A stretch of DNA of 10,210 nt from Paratractidigestivibacter sp963640745 (GTDB taxonomy: Bacteria > Actinomycetota > Coriobacteriia > Coriobacteriales > Atopobiaceae). A program made the position numbers and the translations under genes. The notes beneath the pieces are model-generated. The model saw only the letters and a list, made by a program, of their open reading frames with translations. It did no database searches and was not told where the DNA came from. Shown here one piece after another: positions 1 through 5,571 of this stretch (positions are counted from its first letter, which is position 1; each line of letters begins with the position of its first letter). The stretch is from assembly GCA_963640745.1 (NCBI GenBank), contig CAVIBB010000074.1, positions 1 through 10,210 on the forward strand, in the 5' to 3' direction.

Positions 1-2
1 CC

Positions 3-707
3 CGCAAGCTGCCCGACGCCGACCTTGTCCACGCCGTTGCCCGCATGCAGCACCGCCCCGACGCCGAGGTGGCGGCGCTCGCCGGCCCCGGCCTCGAGGA
101 CCTGAACATCGCCTACGTGGATGCGCCCGTCTCGGGCATGGTCATGGGCATCGACATCGAGACCACCGACCGCGACCCGGCGCGCGGCTACGTGGTCAAC
201 ATCGGCCTCGAGTTCATGGAGCTCGCTGCCGACGCCAGCCCGCACGACCCCTTCGCCGGCTACTGCGGCATCCCCGACATGTACGCCGAGAAGGGCGTTC
301 CCCTCGAGTTCATACACCACATTACCTGGGGAGACGTCAAAGATTGCGTCCCCTTGCGCCAGAACACGAAGATGCAGCAGGCCATCCTCGCCGCCATGTG
401 CGCCTATCCCTACATGGCCCACAACGCTGCCTTCGAGGACTCCTGGTTCATGCTGAACATCGCCGGCTACGCCGAGGCGCGCAAGGCCGGCCGCATCACC
501 GTCATCGACTCGCGCGACATCTGCCGCCGCGTCGACCCCGAGGTCCGCACCCTGCCGCGCGAGAGCCGCCCGGCAACGCTCGAGAACTGGGCGCGCCGCC
601 GCGGCACGCTCGCCGCCGGCGAGTCTGAGGTGCACCTGGGCCTCGACGACGTGGAGCTTATGCTCCGCACCGTCCAGGCGGAGTTCGCCGAGAGAAACAT
701 GTTCTAG
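3..707 (+). CDS. DnaQ-like (DEDDh) 3'-5' exonuclease, 5' end outside the window
   Basis: The frame is open from base 3, so the gene very likely starts before the window; an internal ATG lies at 45. Numbered from that ATG, motif I is D37-x-E39 (GIDIETT), motif II is HNAAFED (126-132), and motif III is H197-LGLD-D202, with the H-x4-D spacing of the DEDDh class. VIDSRDICRR (153-162) fits the strand and helix between motifs II and III. Such proteins remove nucleotides from DNA or RNA 3' ends with two metal ions, as proofreading subunits or stand-alone repair nucleases. The motif II position that is usually Asp (HNAxFD) is Glu131 here, followed by Asp132. The product could be a polymerase III epsilon-like protein or an independent exonuclease; no polymerase or helicase domain is visible in the part seen. 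The next gene is 209 bp away and has its own promoter. The family call is firm, the exact role is not. Confidence 0.85.
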   Translation, partial: RKLPDADLVHAVARMQHRPDAEVAALAGPGLEDLNIAYVDAPVSGMVMGIDIETTDRDPARGYVVNIGLEFMELAADASPHDPFAGYCGIPDMYAEKGVPLEFIHHITWGDVKDCVPLRQNTKMQQAILAAMCAYPYMAHNAAFEDSWFMLNIAGYAEARKAGRITVIDSRDICRRVDPEVRTLPRESRPATLENWARRRGTLAAGESEVHLGLDDVELMLRTVQAEFAERNMF

Positions 708-738
708 GCGACCCGCGCTCGCGCCTTCCGCCTGCGCA

Positions 739-774
739 TGGGCCCCGACCCGCGCCTGGGCCCCGACCCGCGCG
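739..774. repeat. Two-copy 18-bp tandem repeat
   Basis: The unit TGGGCCCCGACCCGCGCC (739-756) is followed directly by a second copy (757-774) that differs only in the last base. It lies in the non-coding gap after the exonuclease gene. Each unit contains the palindrome GGGCCC. No T-run follows, so it does not look like an intrinsic terminator. It may be a simple slippage duplication. Confidence 0.75.
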
Positions 775-873
775 TTGAGCCCGGGCTCGCATGCGTTCGC
801 GCCCCGCCCGGCCGGCGCTTTTGCCAAGAAATTACAGCTTGCGCAAACCTTCCTCAGCCCCGTTTTCGGCGGC

Positions 874-879
874 TATACT
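874..879 (+). promoter_or_regulatory. Probable -10 element of the EIIA/DJ-1 operon promoter
   Basis: TATACT (5 of 6 to TATAAT) sits 38 bp before the GTG start at 917, in an AT-richer patch of an otherwise GC-rich gap. The -35 region is weak: the best-spaced hexamers around 850-856 match TTGACA poorly, so an activator may be needed. A perfect 8-bp palindrome, TTGCGCAA (839-846), lies 28 bp upstream of the -10 and could be part of an operator. The call rests on sequence likeness and position only. Confidence 0.5.
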
Positions 880-903
880 AACCTGCGAACAAAATCCTGA
901 ACG

Positions 904-912
904 AAAGGGGAG
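904..912 (+). promoter_or_regulatory. Ribosome binding site that sets the EIIA start at GTG 917
   Basis: AAAGGGGAG lies 4 bp before GTG 917. The reading frame also runs back to an ATG at 791, but that start would cover the TATACT promoter element and give a 42-residue extension unlike the family. GTG 917 is therefore preferred. Confidence 0.75.
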
Positions 913-916
913 TCAC

Positions 917-1372
917 GTGAGCGACTTCGTTACCGCCGATAACGTCATGCTCGACCAGGACGCCGCGTCCCGCGAGGACGCGCTGCGCCTCATCGCCGAG
1001 AAGGCCGCCGAGCTCGGCATCGCCGACGACGCCGAGGCCCTGCAGGGGGCCTTCATGGCCCGCGAGGCCATGGGCGAGACGGGCATGACCGACGGCTTCG
1101 CCATCCCGCACGCAAAGAGCGCGGCCATTAGCAAGGCCGCTGTCATCGTCTTTAAGAACAAGACCCCGCTCGAGTGGCCGAGCTTCGACGAGAAACCCGT
1201 GACCTGCGCCATCGCGATCATGGTCCCCGAGGGCGAGGCCGGCACCGAGCACATCCGCCTGCTCTCTAAGACCGCTGTCCTTCTCATGGACGCCGGATTC
1301 AAGAACCTCGTGCGCGCGAGCTCCGACGCCGCCGAGATCGCCGACGCCGTCAACCGCGGGATCGAGGGCTAG
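917..1372 (+). CDS. PTS EIIA protein, fructose/mannitol/Ntr type, stand-alone
   Basis: The 151-residue protein is a single EIIA type-2 domain. The phospho-accepting histidine is His65 in the motif FAIPHAKS (61-68), and a later segment, GTEHIRLLSKTA, matches the conserved HL helix. In the phosphoenolpyruvate phosphotransferase system EIIA takes a phosphate from HPr-His and passes it to EIIB; the PtsN branch of the family instead has a regulatory role. The length is normal for one EIIA domain. No EIIB or EIIC gene is present next to it, so it either serves a permease encoded elsewhere or is regulatory; the sequence does not decide this. GTG 917 was chosen for its ribosome binding site. The DJ-1 family gene starts 2 bp after its stop, so the two are probably transcribed and translated together from the promoter at 874. 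Confidence 0.87.
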   Translation: MSDFVTADNVMLDQDAASREDALRLIAEKAAELGIADDAEALQGAFMAREAMGETGMTDGFAIPHAKSAAISKAAVIVFKNKTPLEWPSFDEKPVTCAIAIMVPEGEAGTEHIRLLSKTAVLLMDAGFKNLVRASSDAAEIADAVNRGIEG

Positions 1373-1374
1373 CC

Positions 1375-1962
1375 ATGGCCTTCAAGCAGCTTACCGACAA
1401 GCGCGTCGCCGTCTTCTTTGCCGACGGGTTCGAGGAGGTCGAGGCCATCGCCGTCGTCGACCTGCTCTTCCGCGCGGGCATTCCCTGCGACATGGTTTCC
1501 GTGAGCGAGAACCTCGCGGTCGTCTCTTCTCGCGAGGTCACCGTCGTGGCCGACTGCACCATCTACGAGGAGGGCTTCGACTTCGACGACTACGACATGC
1601 TCGTGCTGCCCGGGGGCATCCCCGGCATGCCGAACCTCAAGGCCTGCGAGCCCCTCTGCGACGCCCTCAAGAAGCACGCCGCCGAGGGCAGGGGAGTGGC
1701 CGCCATCTGCGCCTCGCCCTCCATTCTGGCCGAGCTCGGCATCCTCGCCGGCAAGCACGCGACCGCGAACCCGCACTTCCAGCAGGTGCTCGTGGACAAC
1801 GGCGCCCTGCTCGAGGCCGACGCCAAGGCCGTCCGCGACGGCAACGTCATTACCAGCCAGGGCATGGCCACCGCGACCTGGTTCGGCCTCGAGATCGTGA
1901 AGTACTACGTCTCCGACGAGGTCGTCGAGCACGTCAAGGAGGGCATCGTCCTCATGGACTAG
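1375..1962 (+). CDS. DJ-1/PfpI (YajL-like) family protein
   Basis: The 195-residue protein has the whole DJ-1/PfpI fold signature: an N-terminal strand then DGFEEVEA with Glu23 (the position of DJ-1 Glu18), LVLPGG (76-81), and the nucleophile elbow AAICASP with Cys112. SQGMATA corresponds to the conserved SxGPGTA-type loop near the C-terminus. Length and single-domain layout match bacterial YajL and human DJ-1, which are linked to oxidative stress, glyoxal and methylglyoxal handling and protein repair; the exact chemistry is debated in the family. ATG 1375 is 2 bp after the EIIA stop, with GAGGG (1362-1366) as a possible ribosome binding site, so it is probably coupled to that gene. A hairpin with a T-rich tail follows 38 bp after the stop. 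The family is certain, the substrate unknown. Confidence 0.88.
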   Translation: MAFKQLTDKRVAVFFADGFEEVEAIAVVDLLFRAGIPCDMVSVSENLAVVSSREVTVVADCTIYEEGFDFDDYDMLVLPGGIPGMPNLKACEPLCDALKKHAAEGRGVAAICASPSILAELGILAGKHATANPHFQQVLVDNGALLEADAKAVRDGNVITSQGMATATWFGLEIVKYYVSDEVVEHVKEGIVLMD

Positions 1963-2000
1963 GCCCCGCGGCTCTGTTGGTTGTGTCGGGTAGATGACCG

Positions 2001-2046
2001 ATTGCGCGTGCTCGTTGACACATGGCGGCGAGCGCGCGTAATTTTT
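2001..2046 (+). terminator. Probable intrinsic terminator after the EIIA/DJ-1 unit
   Basis: ATTGCGCGTGCTCG (2001-2014) pairs with CGAGCGCGCGTAAT (2029-2042). This gives a 14-bp stem with two G-T wobbles and a 14-nt loop, followed by TTTTATT. The GC-rich core of 10 bp (2005-2014 with 2029-2038) followed by TAATTTTTATT is the form of a Rho-independent terminator. The loop contains TTGACA, a consensus -35 hexamer, so terminator and argC promoter may share the same bases. The long loop makes it less than ideal. Confidence 0.6.
2015..2044 (+). promoter_or_regulatory. Candidate argC operon promoter
   Basis: TTGACA (2015-2020) is a perfect -35 hexamer. TAATTT (2039-2044), 18 bp downstream, is a weak -10 (3 of 6). 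An alternative -10/-35 pair is TTTAAA (2070-2075) with TTCACC (2048-2053), spacing 16 bp, 4 of 6 each. Either would put transcription start within about 75 bp of the argC start. The region is AT-rich against its surroundings. The location is likely, the exact elements less so. Confidence 0.45.
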
Positions 2047-2067
2047 ATTCACCTGGCTATTTTTGGC
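2038..2067. promoter_or_regulatory. Candidate ARG box pair (ArgR operator) before argC
   Basis: GTAATTTTTATTCA (2038-2051) agrees at 12 of 14 positions with the ARG box core TGAATWWWWATTCA known for ArgR/AhrC repressors. After 2 bp comes a much weaker second copy, TGGCTATTTTTGGC (2054-2067, 8 of 14). ArgR usually binds two boxes 2-3 bp apart, so the spacing fits. The first box overlaps either candidate promoter, where bound ArgR would block RNA polymerase. This is inference from position and sequence; argR is not in the window and actinobacterial boxes can differ from this consensus. Confidence 0.4.
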
Positions 2068-2119
2068 CCTTTAAACGTTACAAGAGCCGCCGCGGCGGTG
2101 AGCATAGGAGAAGCGCGAG

Positions 2120-3196
2120 ATGGACAGCATCAAGGTTTGCGTCGTCGGATCCACCGGTTATGCGGGAATCGAGGTGTGCCGCTTCGTGCTGGCCAACCCC
2201 CACATGGAGCTCGTGATGGCGACCGACCGTAAGGAGGCCGGCACCAAGCTCTCCGACATCTACCCGAGCTTCGCCGGCGTGACCGACATCGTGCTGAGCC
2301 TCCCCGAAGCCGACAGAATCGCCGAGGTGGCCGACGTCGCGTTCCTCGCCGTCCCCCACACCGCCTCGCTCGCCCTCACCCCGCAGCTGCTCGCCGCCGG
2401 CGTGACGGTGCTCGACCTCTCCGCCGACTACCGCATCCACGACCCCGAGGTCTACGAGGCCTGGTACAACACGCCCCACACGAGCCCCGAGCTGCTTTCG
2501 CAGACGGTCTACGGCCTGCCCGAGCTCAACCGCGAGGGGCTTCTTGGCCTTGCGAAGAAGCAGGCCGACGGCGAGGCCGTCCTCGTGGCCGTTCCCGGCT
2601 GCTACCCGACCGCCACGGCGCTCGCCGCGACGCCCGCGCTCGCGGCAGGCCTCGCCAAGGGCGACCTCGTCATCTCCGACGCCATCTCCGGCGTCTCGGG
2701 CGCCGGCCGCGGATGCAACGCGCGCACCCACTACTGCCACGCCAACGAGTCCGTCGAGGCCTACGGCGTCGCCAAGCACCGCCACACGCCCGAGATCGAG
2801 CAGACCCTCTCGGAGGTCGCCGGCCACCAGATGAACGTCGTCTTCACGCCGCATCTCGCGCCGCTGACCCGCGGGCTTCTTGCCACCGTGTACATCGAGG
2901 CCGCCGACGGCGTCACCGCCGAGCAGGTCCAGGCCGCCTACGAGCAGCGATTCGCCGACGAGGCCCTGGTCACCGTGCTTCCGGCCGGCGCCATGCCGCA
3001 GACGAGCTCGGTCTTCGGCACCGGCCGCGCCCAGGTGGGCGTCGCCCTGGACGCGCGACGACGTAGCATGATCGTCGCCTCCTGCGCCATCGACAACCTC
3101 GGCAAGGGCGCCGCAGCCCAGGCCATGCAGTGCGCCAACATCGTGCTGGGCCTCCCCGAGACGTGCGCCGTGGACCCCGCGGCCCCGCTGGTTTAA
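2120..3196 (+). CDS. argC: N-acetyl-gamma-glutamyl-phosphate reductase
   Basis: The 358-residue enzyme reduces N-acetylglutamyl-5-phosphate with NADPH to N-acetylglutamate semialdehyde, the third step of ornithine synthesis, in the cytoplasm. The N-terminus has the dinucleotide-binding loop VVGSTGYAGIE (8-18). The catalytic cysteine is Cys161 in VPGCYPTA, and the catalytic histidine is the first of KHRHTPEIE (His220); the 59-residue distance between them matches the M. tuberculosis enzyme as I recall it (Cys158/His217). SADYRI (101-106) and the GVSGAGRG loop (191-198) are also family hallmarks. Length is within the family range of about 310-360. ATG 2120 follows AGGAGAA (2106-2112) at 7 bp. 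It is the first gene of argC-argJ-argB-argD and carries the probable arginine-responsive promoter. No damage is seen. Confidence 0.97.
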   Translation: MDSIKVCVVGSTGYAGIEVCRFVLANPHMELVMATDRKEAGTKLSDIYPSFAGVTDIVLSLPEADRIAEVADVAFLAVPHTASLALTPQLLAAGVTVLDLSADYRIHDPEVYEAWYNTPHTSPELLSQTVYGLPELNREGLLGLAKKQADGEAVLVAVPGCYPTATALAATPALAAGLAKGDLVISDAISGVSGAGRGCNARTHYCHANESVEAYGVAKHRHTPEIEQTLSEVAGHQMNVVFTPHLAPLTRGLLATVYIEAADGVTAEQVQAAYEQRFADEALVTVLPAGAMPQTSSVFGTGRAQVGVALDARRRSMIVASCAIDNLGKGAAAQAMQCANIVLGLPETCAVDPAAPLV

Positions 3197-3273
3197 GCAG
3201 GTAGACGACGGTCTTCTCCACGCTCGCCGTCCACCCGGGCCCTCGCGCCCACCATTCGATGAGGAATTAGAAC

Positions 3274-4566
3274 ATGAACGACTTCGCACCCCTTGAGGTC
3301 CCGACCCCGGCCGATACCCCCGAGGCCTTCGGCTTCGCGCCCTGCGAGGGAGGTGTCTGCGCCGCCGCCGGCATCAAGGCCGCGGGCGTCCACGCGGGCT
3401 TCCGTCGCGACCCCAACCGCCTCGACATGGCCCTCGTCGTCGCCGACGAGGGCGCCGTCGCCGCCGGAACCTTCACCACGAACCGTTTCTGCGCCGCGCC
3501 CGTGACCGTCTCGCGTGAGCACGTGGCCGACGGCTCGGCCCGCGCCGTCATCCTGAACTCCGGCAACGCCAACGCCGCCACCGGCGAGCCCGGCCTCGCG
3601 ACGGCGCGCAAGACCTGCGATTTTCTTGCCGAGAAGCTCGGCTGCGACGTCTCCGACGTGCTCGTCTGCTCCACCGGCGTCATCGGACAGGAGCTCGACT
3701 TCGCGCCGTACGTCGAGGGCGTGCCGGCGGCCATCGAGGCGCTCGCATCCACGACTGAGGCGGCTCACGACGCCGCCGTTGCCGTCATGACGACCGACAC
3801 CGTGCCCAAGGAGGCTTCCTTTGCCGGCGAGGTCGCGGCTGCCGACGGCTCGACCTACCCCGTCCATGTGGGCGGCTTCGTCAAGGGCTCCGGCATGATC
3901 CAGCCCAACATGGCGACCATGCTCTGCGTGATGTCCACCGACGCCGCGCTCACCGCGGAGGCCGCCCACGAGGCGCTTCTCGCCGCCGTCAAGCAGACCT
4001 TCAACAAGGTGACCGTTGACTCCGACACCTCCACGAACGACACCGCGATCCTTCTTGCCACGGGCGCGGCGGCCCCGGCCGGCGAGAGGATCGGCGTCGA
4101 CTCGCCCGCCTATCCCGCGTTCGCCGCGGCCCTCAAGGCCGTCTGCGGCGAGCTCGCACGCAAGATCGCGGCGGACGGCGAGGGGTCGACCAAGCTCGTC
4201 ACCGTCAACGTCCTCGGCGCCTCCGACGACGCCGCGGCGGACACCGTGGCCCGTTCCATCGCGAACTCGCCGCTGGTAAAGACCGCTATCTTCGGTCACG
4301 ACGCCAACTGGGGACGTGTGGCCGCGGCCGCCGGCAAGTGCGGCGTGCCCTTCGACCAGACCCGCGTGGACATCGACTTCATGGGCGTGCCCGTGTGCCG
4401 CGCCGGCCTGACCGTCCCCATGGACGAGGACGACATGCTGCGCCGCTTCGAGGCCCCCGAGATCGACATCGTGGTCGATCTTCACGACGGGGAGGCCAGC
4501 TGCCGCGTCTGGACCTGCGACCTCACGCACGACTACGTGACCATCAACGGGGATTACCGCACGTAA
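3274..4566 (+). CDS. argJ: Glutamate N-acetyltransferase / ornithine acetyltransferase
   Basis: The 430-residue proenzyme moves the acetyl group from N-acetylornithine to glutamate, freeing ornithine and renewing N-acetylglutamate; bifunctional forms can also use acetyl-CoA. The self-cleavage site is in KGSGMIQPNMATML (204-217): the nucleophile Thr215 becomes the N-terminus of the beta chain. Other family motifs are TFTTNRF (66-72), NSGNANAATG (95-104), CSTGVIG (132-138) and the C-terminal HDYVTINGDYRT. The N-terminus is about 25 residues longer than the shortest members, and there is extra sequence (around residues 36-48) before DMALVVADEG. ATG 3274 follows GAGGAA (3261-3266) at 7 bp. The 77-bp gap after argC holds nothing else recognised. 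No argA gene lies nearby, so this enzyme may also start the cycle; mono- or bifunctional type cannot be read from sequence alone. Confidence 0.96.
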   Translation: MNDFAPLEVPTPADTPEAFGFAPCEGGVCAAAGIKAAGVHAGFRRDPNRLDMALVVADEGAVAAGTFTTNRFCAAPVTVSREHVADGSARAVILNSGNANAATGEPGLATARKTCDFLAEKLGCDVSDVLVCSTGVIGQELDFAPYVEGVPAAIEALASTTEAAHDAAVAVMTTDTVPKEASFAGEVAAADGSTYPVHVGGFVKGSGMIQPNMATMLCVMSTDAALTAEAAHEALLAAVKQTFNKVTVDSDTSTNDTAILLATGAAAPAGERIGVDSPAYPAFAAALKAVCGELARKIAADGEGSTKLVTVNVLGASDDAAADTVARSIANSPLVKTAIFGHDANWGRVAAAAGKCGVPFDQTRVDIDFMGVPVCRAGLTVPMDEDDMLRRFEAPEIDIVVDLHDGEASCRVWTCDLTHDYVTINGDYRT

Positions 4567-4602
4567 ATGGCGAGAGGGGACGGCCCCTTCCCATCATTTA
4601 CG
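4562..4602. repeat. Nested inverted repeat between argJ and argB
   Basis: CGTAAATG (4562-4569) and CATTTACG (4595-4602) form a perfect 8-bp outer stem. Inside it AGGGG (4575-4579) pairs with CCCCT (4584-4588) around the four-base loop ACGG. The argJ stop codon TAA (4564-4566) is within the left outer arm, and the argB ribosome binding site (AAAGG, 4617-4621) begins 15 bp after the right arm. No T-run follows, so it is more likely an RNA stability or processing hairpin than a terminator. Confidence 0.6.
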
Positions 4603-4630
4603 CGAAGCACCTACCGAAAGGCCCCAACCA

Positions 4631-5506
4631 ATGAAGAAGCGCGATATCCAGCAGCGCGACGCCGCGGCCGCCAAGGCCGACACCCTCATCGAGGCACTGC
4701 CCTGGATTAACCAGATGAACGGCAAGACGTTCGTCATCAAGTACGGCGGATCCGCCATGGAAGACAAGGAGCTCTGCCAGCGCGTCGTCGCCGACATCGA
4801 GCTCATGAAGCTCATGGGCGTCCGCGTGGTTCTCGTCCACGGCGGCGGCAAGGCCATCAACGCCCTGCTCACGCGCCTGAACGCCCCCGTCAAGTTCAAG
4901 GACGGCCTGCGCGTTACCGACCCCGACACCATGGAGGTCGTGCGCGAGGTGCTCGTCGGCAAGGTCAACCAGGAGCTCGTCTGGGCGCTCAACGAGTACG
5001 GCCACAACGCCGTGGGCATCTCGGGCGCGGACGGCAAGACGCTCAAGGCCGAGGCCGTCGACCCCGAGCTCGGCCGCGTGGGCCGCGTCCGCGAGGTCGA
5101 CACGAACCTCATCGAGACCATCCTCGACGACGGCTACATCCCCGTCGTCGCGTCGGTGGGCTGCGGCGCCGACGGCTTCTTCAACATCAACGCCGACGTC
5201 GCCGCCGGCAAGATTGCCGAGGCCATGGGCGCCGACAAGCTCATCTACCTTACCGACGTCGACGGCCTGCTCGAGGACGTGAACGACCCCGACAGCCTCA
5301 TCGCGCAGATGACCCGCACCGAGGTCCACGAGCTTCTTGACTCCGGCAAGCTCGACGGTGGCATGATCCCCAAGATCCGCTCCGTAGCCGACGCCCTCGA
5401 CTCCGGCGTCTCGCAGGTCGTCATCGTCAACGGCAAGGCCGACCACTCGCTGCTGCTCGAGATCTTTACCGACGCGGGCTGCGGCACCATGTTCACCCAG
5501 GACTAA
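4631..5506 (+). CDS. argB: Acetylglutamate kinase (probably arginine-inhibited type)
   Basis: The 291-residue enzyme phosphorylates N-acetylglutamate with ATP, the committed step of the pathway. It belongs to the amino acid kinase family: FVIKYGGSAM with Lys37 (phosphate binding), VLVHGGGKAIN (68-78) for the substrate, DGLRVTD (91-97), NINADVAAGKIAEAMGADK and YLTDVDGLL for the nucleotide end, and GGMIPKI near the C-terminus. About 30 residues precede the first strand (residues 1-30, including ADTLIEALPWINQ). This extension forms the kinked N-helix in arginine-sensitive hexameric enzymes such as those of Thermotoga and Pseudomonas, and is absent from the shorter E. coli enzyme (about 258 residues). 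Feedback inhibition by arginine is therefore likely, and fits the recycling pathway with ArgJ. ATG 4631 follows AAAGG (4617-4621) at 9 bp. Confidence 0.97.
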   Translation: MKKRDIQQRDAAAAKADTLIEALPWINQMNGKTFVIKYGGSAMEDKELCQRVVADIELMKLMGVRVVLVHGGGKAINALLTRLNAPVKFKDGLRVTDPDTMEVVREVLVGKVNQELVWALNEYGHNAVGISGADGKTLKAEAVDPELGRVGRVREVDTNLIETILDDGYIPVVASVGCGADGFFNINADVAAGKIAEAMGADKLIYLTDVDGLLEDVNDPDSLIAQMTRTEVHELLDSGKLDGGMIPKIRSVADALDSGVSQVVIVNGKADHSLLLEIFTDAGCGTMFTQD

Positions 5507-5516
5507 CGAAGAGAGG

Positions 5517-5548
5517 CGGGCCCCGCGCAGGCGCATCGGCGGGGCCCG
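5517..5548. repeat. Perfect 10-bp GC hairpin between argB and argD
   Basis: CGGGCCCCGC (5517-5526) and GCGGGGCCCG (5539-5548) are perfect inverted copies around a 12-nt loop. All ten pairs are G-C. The next bases, TGAACCTACGAAAGG, have no T-run and contain the argD ribosome binding site, so a classical Rho-independent terminator is unlikely. A barrier to 3' exonucleases, a processing site or partial termination are possible. Confidence 0.7.
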
Positions 5549-5557
5549 TGAACCTAC

Positions 5558-5564
5558 GAAAGGA
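5558..5564 (+). promoter_or_regulatory. Ribosome binding site that sets the argD start at ATG 5572
   Basis: GAAAGGA lies 7 bp before ATG 5572. The frame extends back to a GTG at 5548, but that codon overlaps the hairpin arm and would place this binding site inside the gene; 5572 is preferred. The argB gene has a very similar sequence (CGAAAGG) before its start. Confidence 0.75.
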
Positions 5565-5571
5565 TTCACGC

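Noticed and set aside
791..916. Longer EIIA start at ATG 791
   Set aside because: It would include the TATACT promoter element and add an Arg/Pro-rich extension; GTG 917 has a good ribosome binding site.
1994..2041. A 15-codon open frame before argC as an arginine leader peptide
   Set aside because: It has only one Arg codon, no clear ribosome binding site, and would start upstream of the candidate promoter. Its stop falls in the hairpin by chance.
2078..3289. Long minus-strand open frame of 403 codons opposite argC
   Set aside because: It is a GC-bias shadow of argC: Gly/Arg/Val/Asp-rich composition, no recognisable domain, and it covers the argC promoter region. argC itself has all catalytic motifs.
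3193..4530. Minus-strand open frame of 445 codons opposite argJ
   Set aside because: Low-complexity Gly/Val/His/Arg-rich translation mirroring argJ codons. High-GC genes commonly give such antisense frames.
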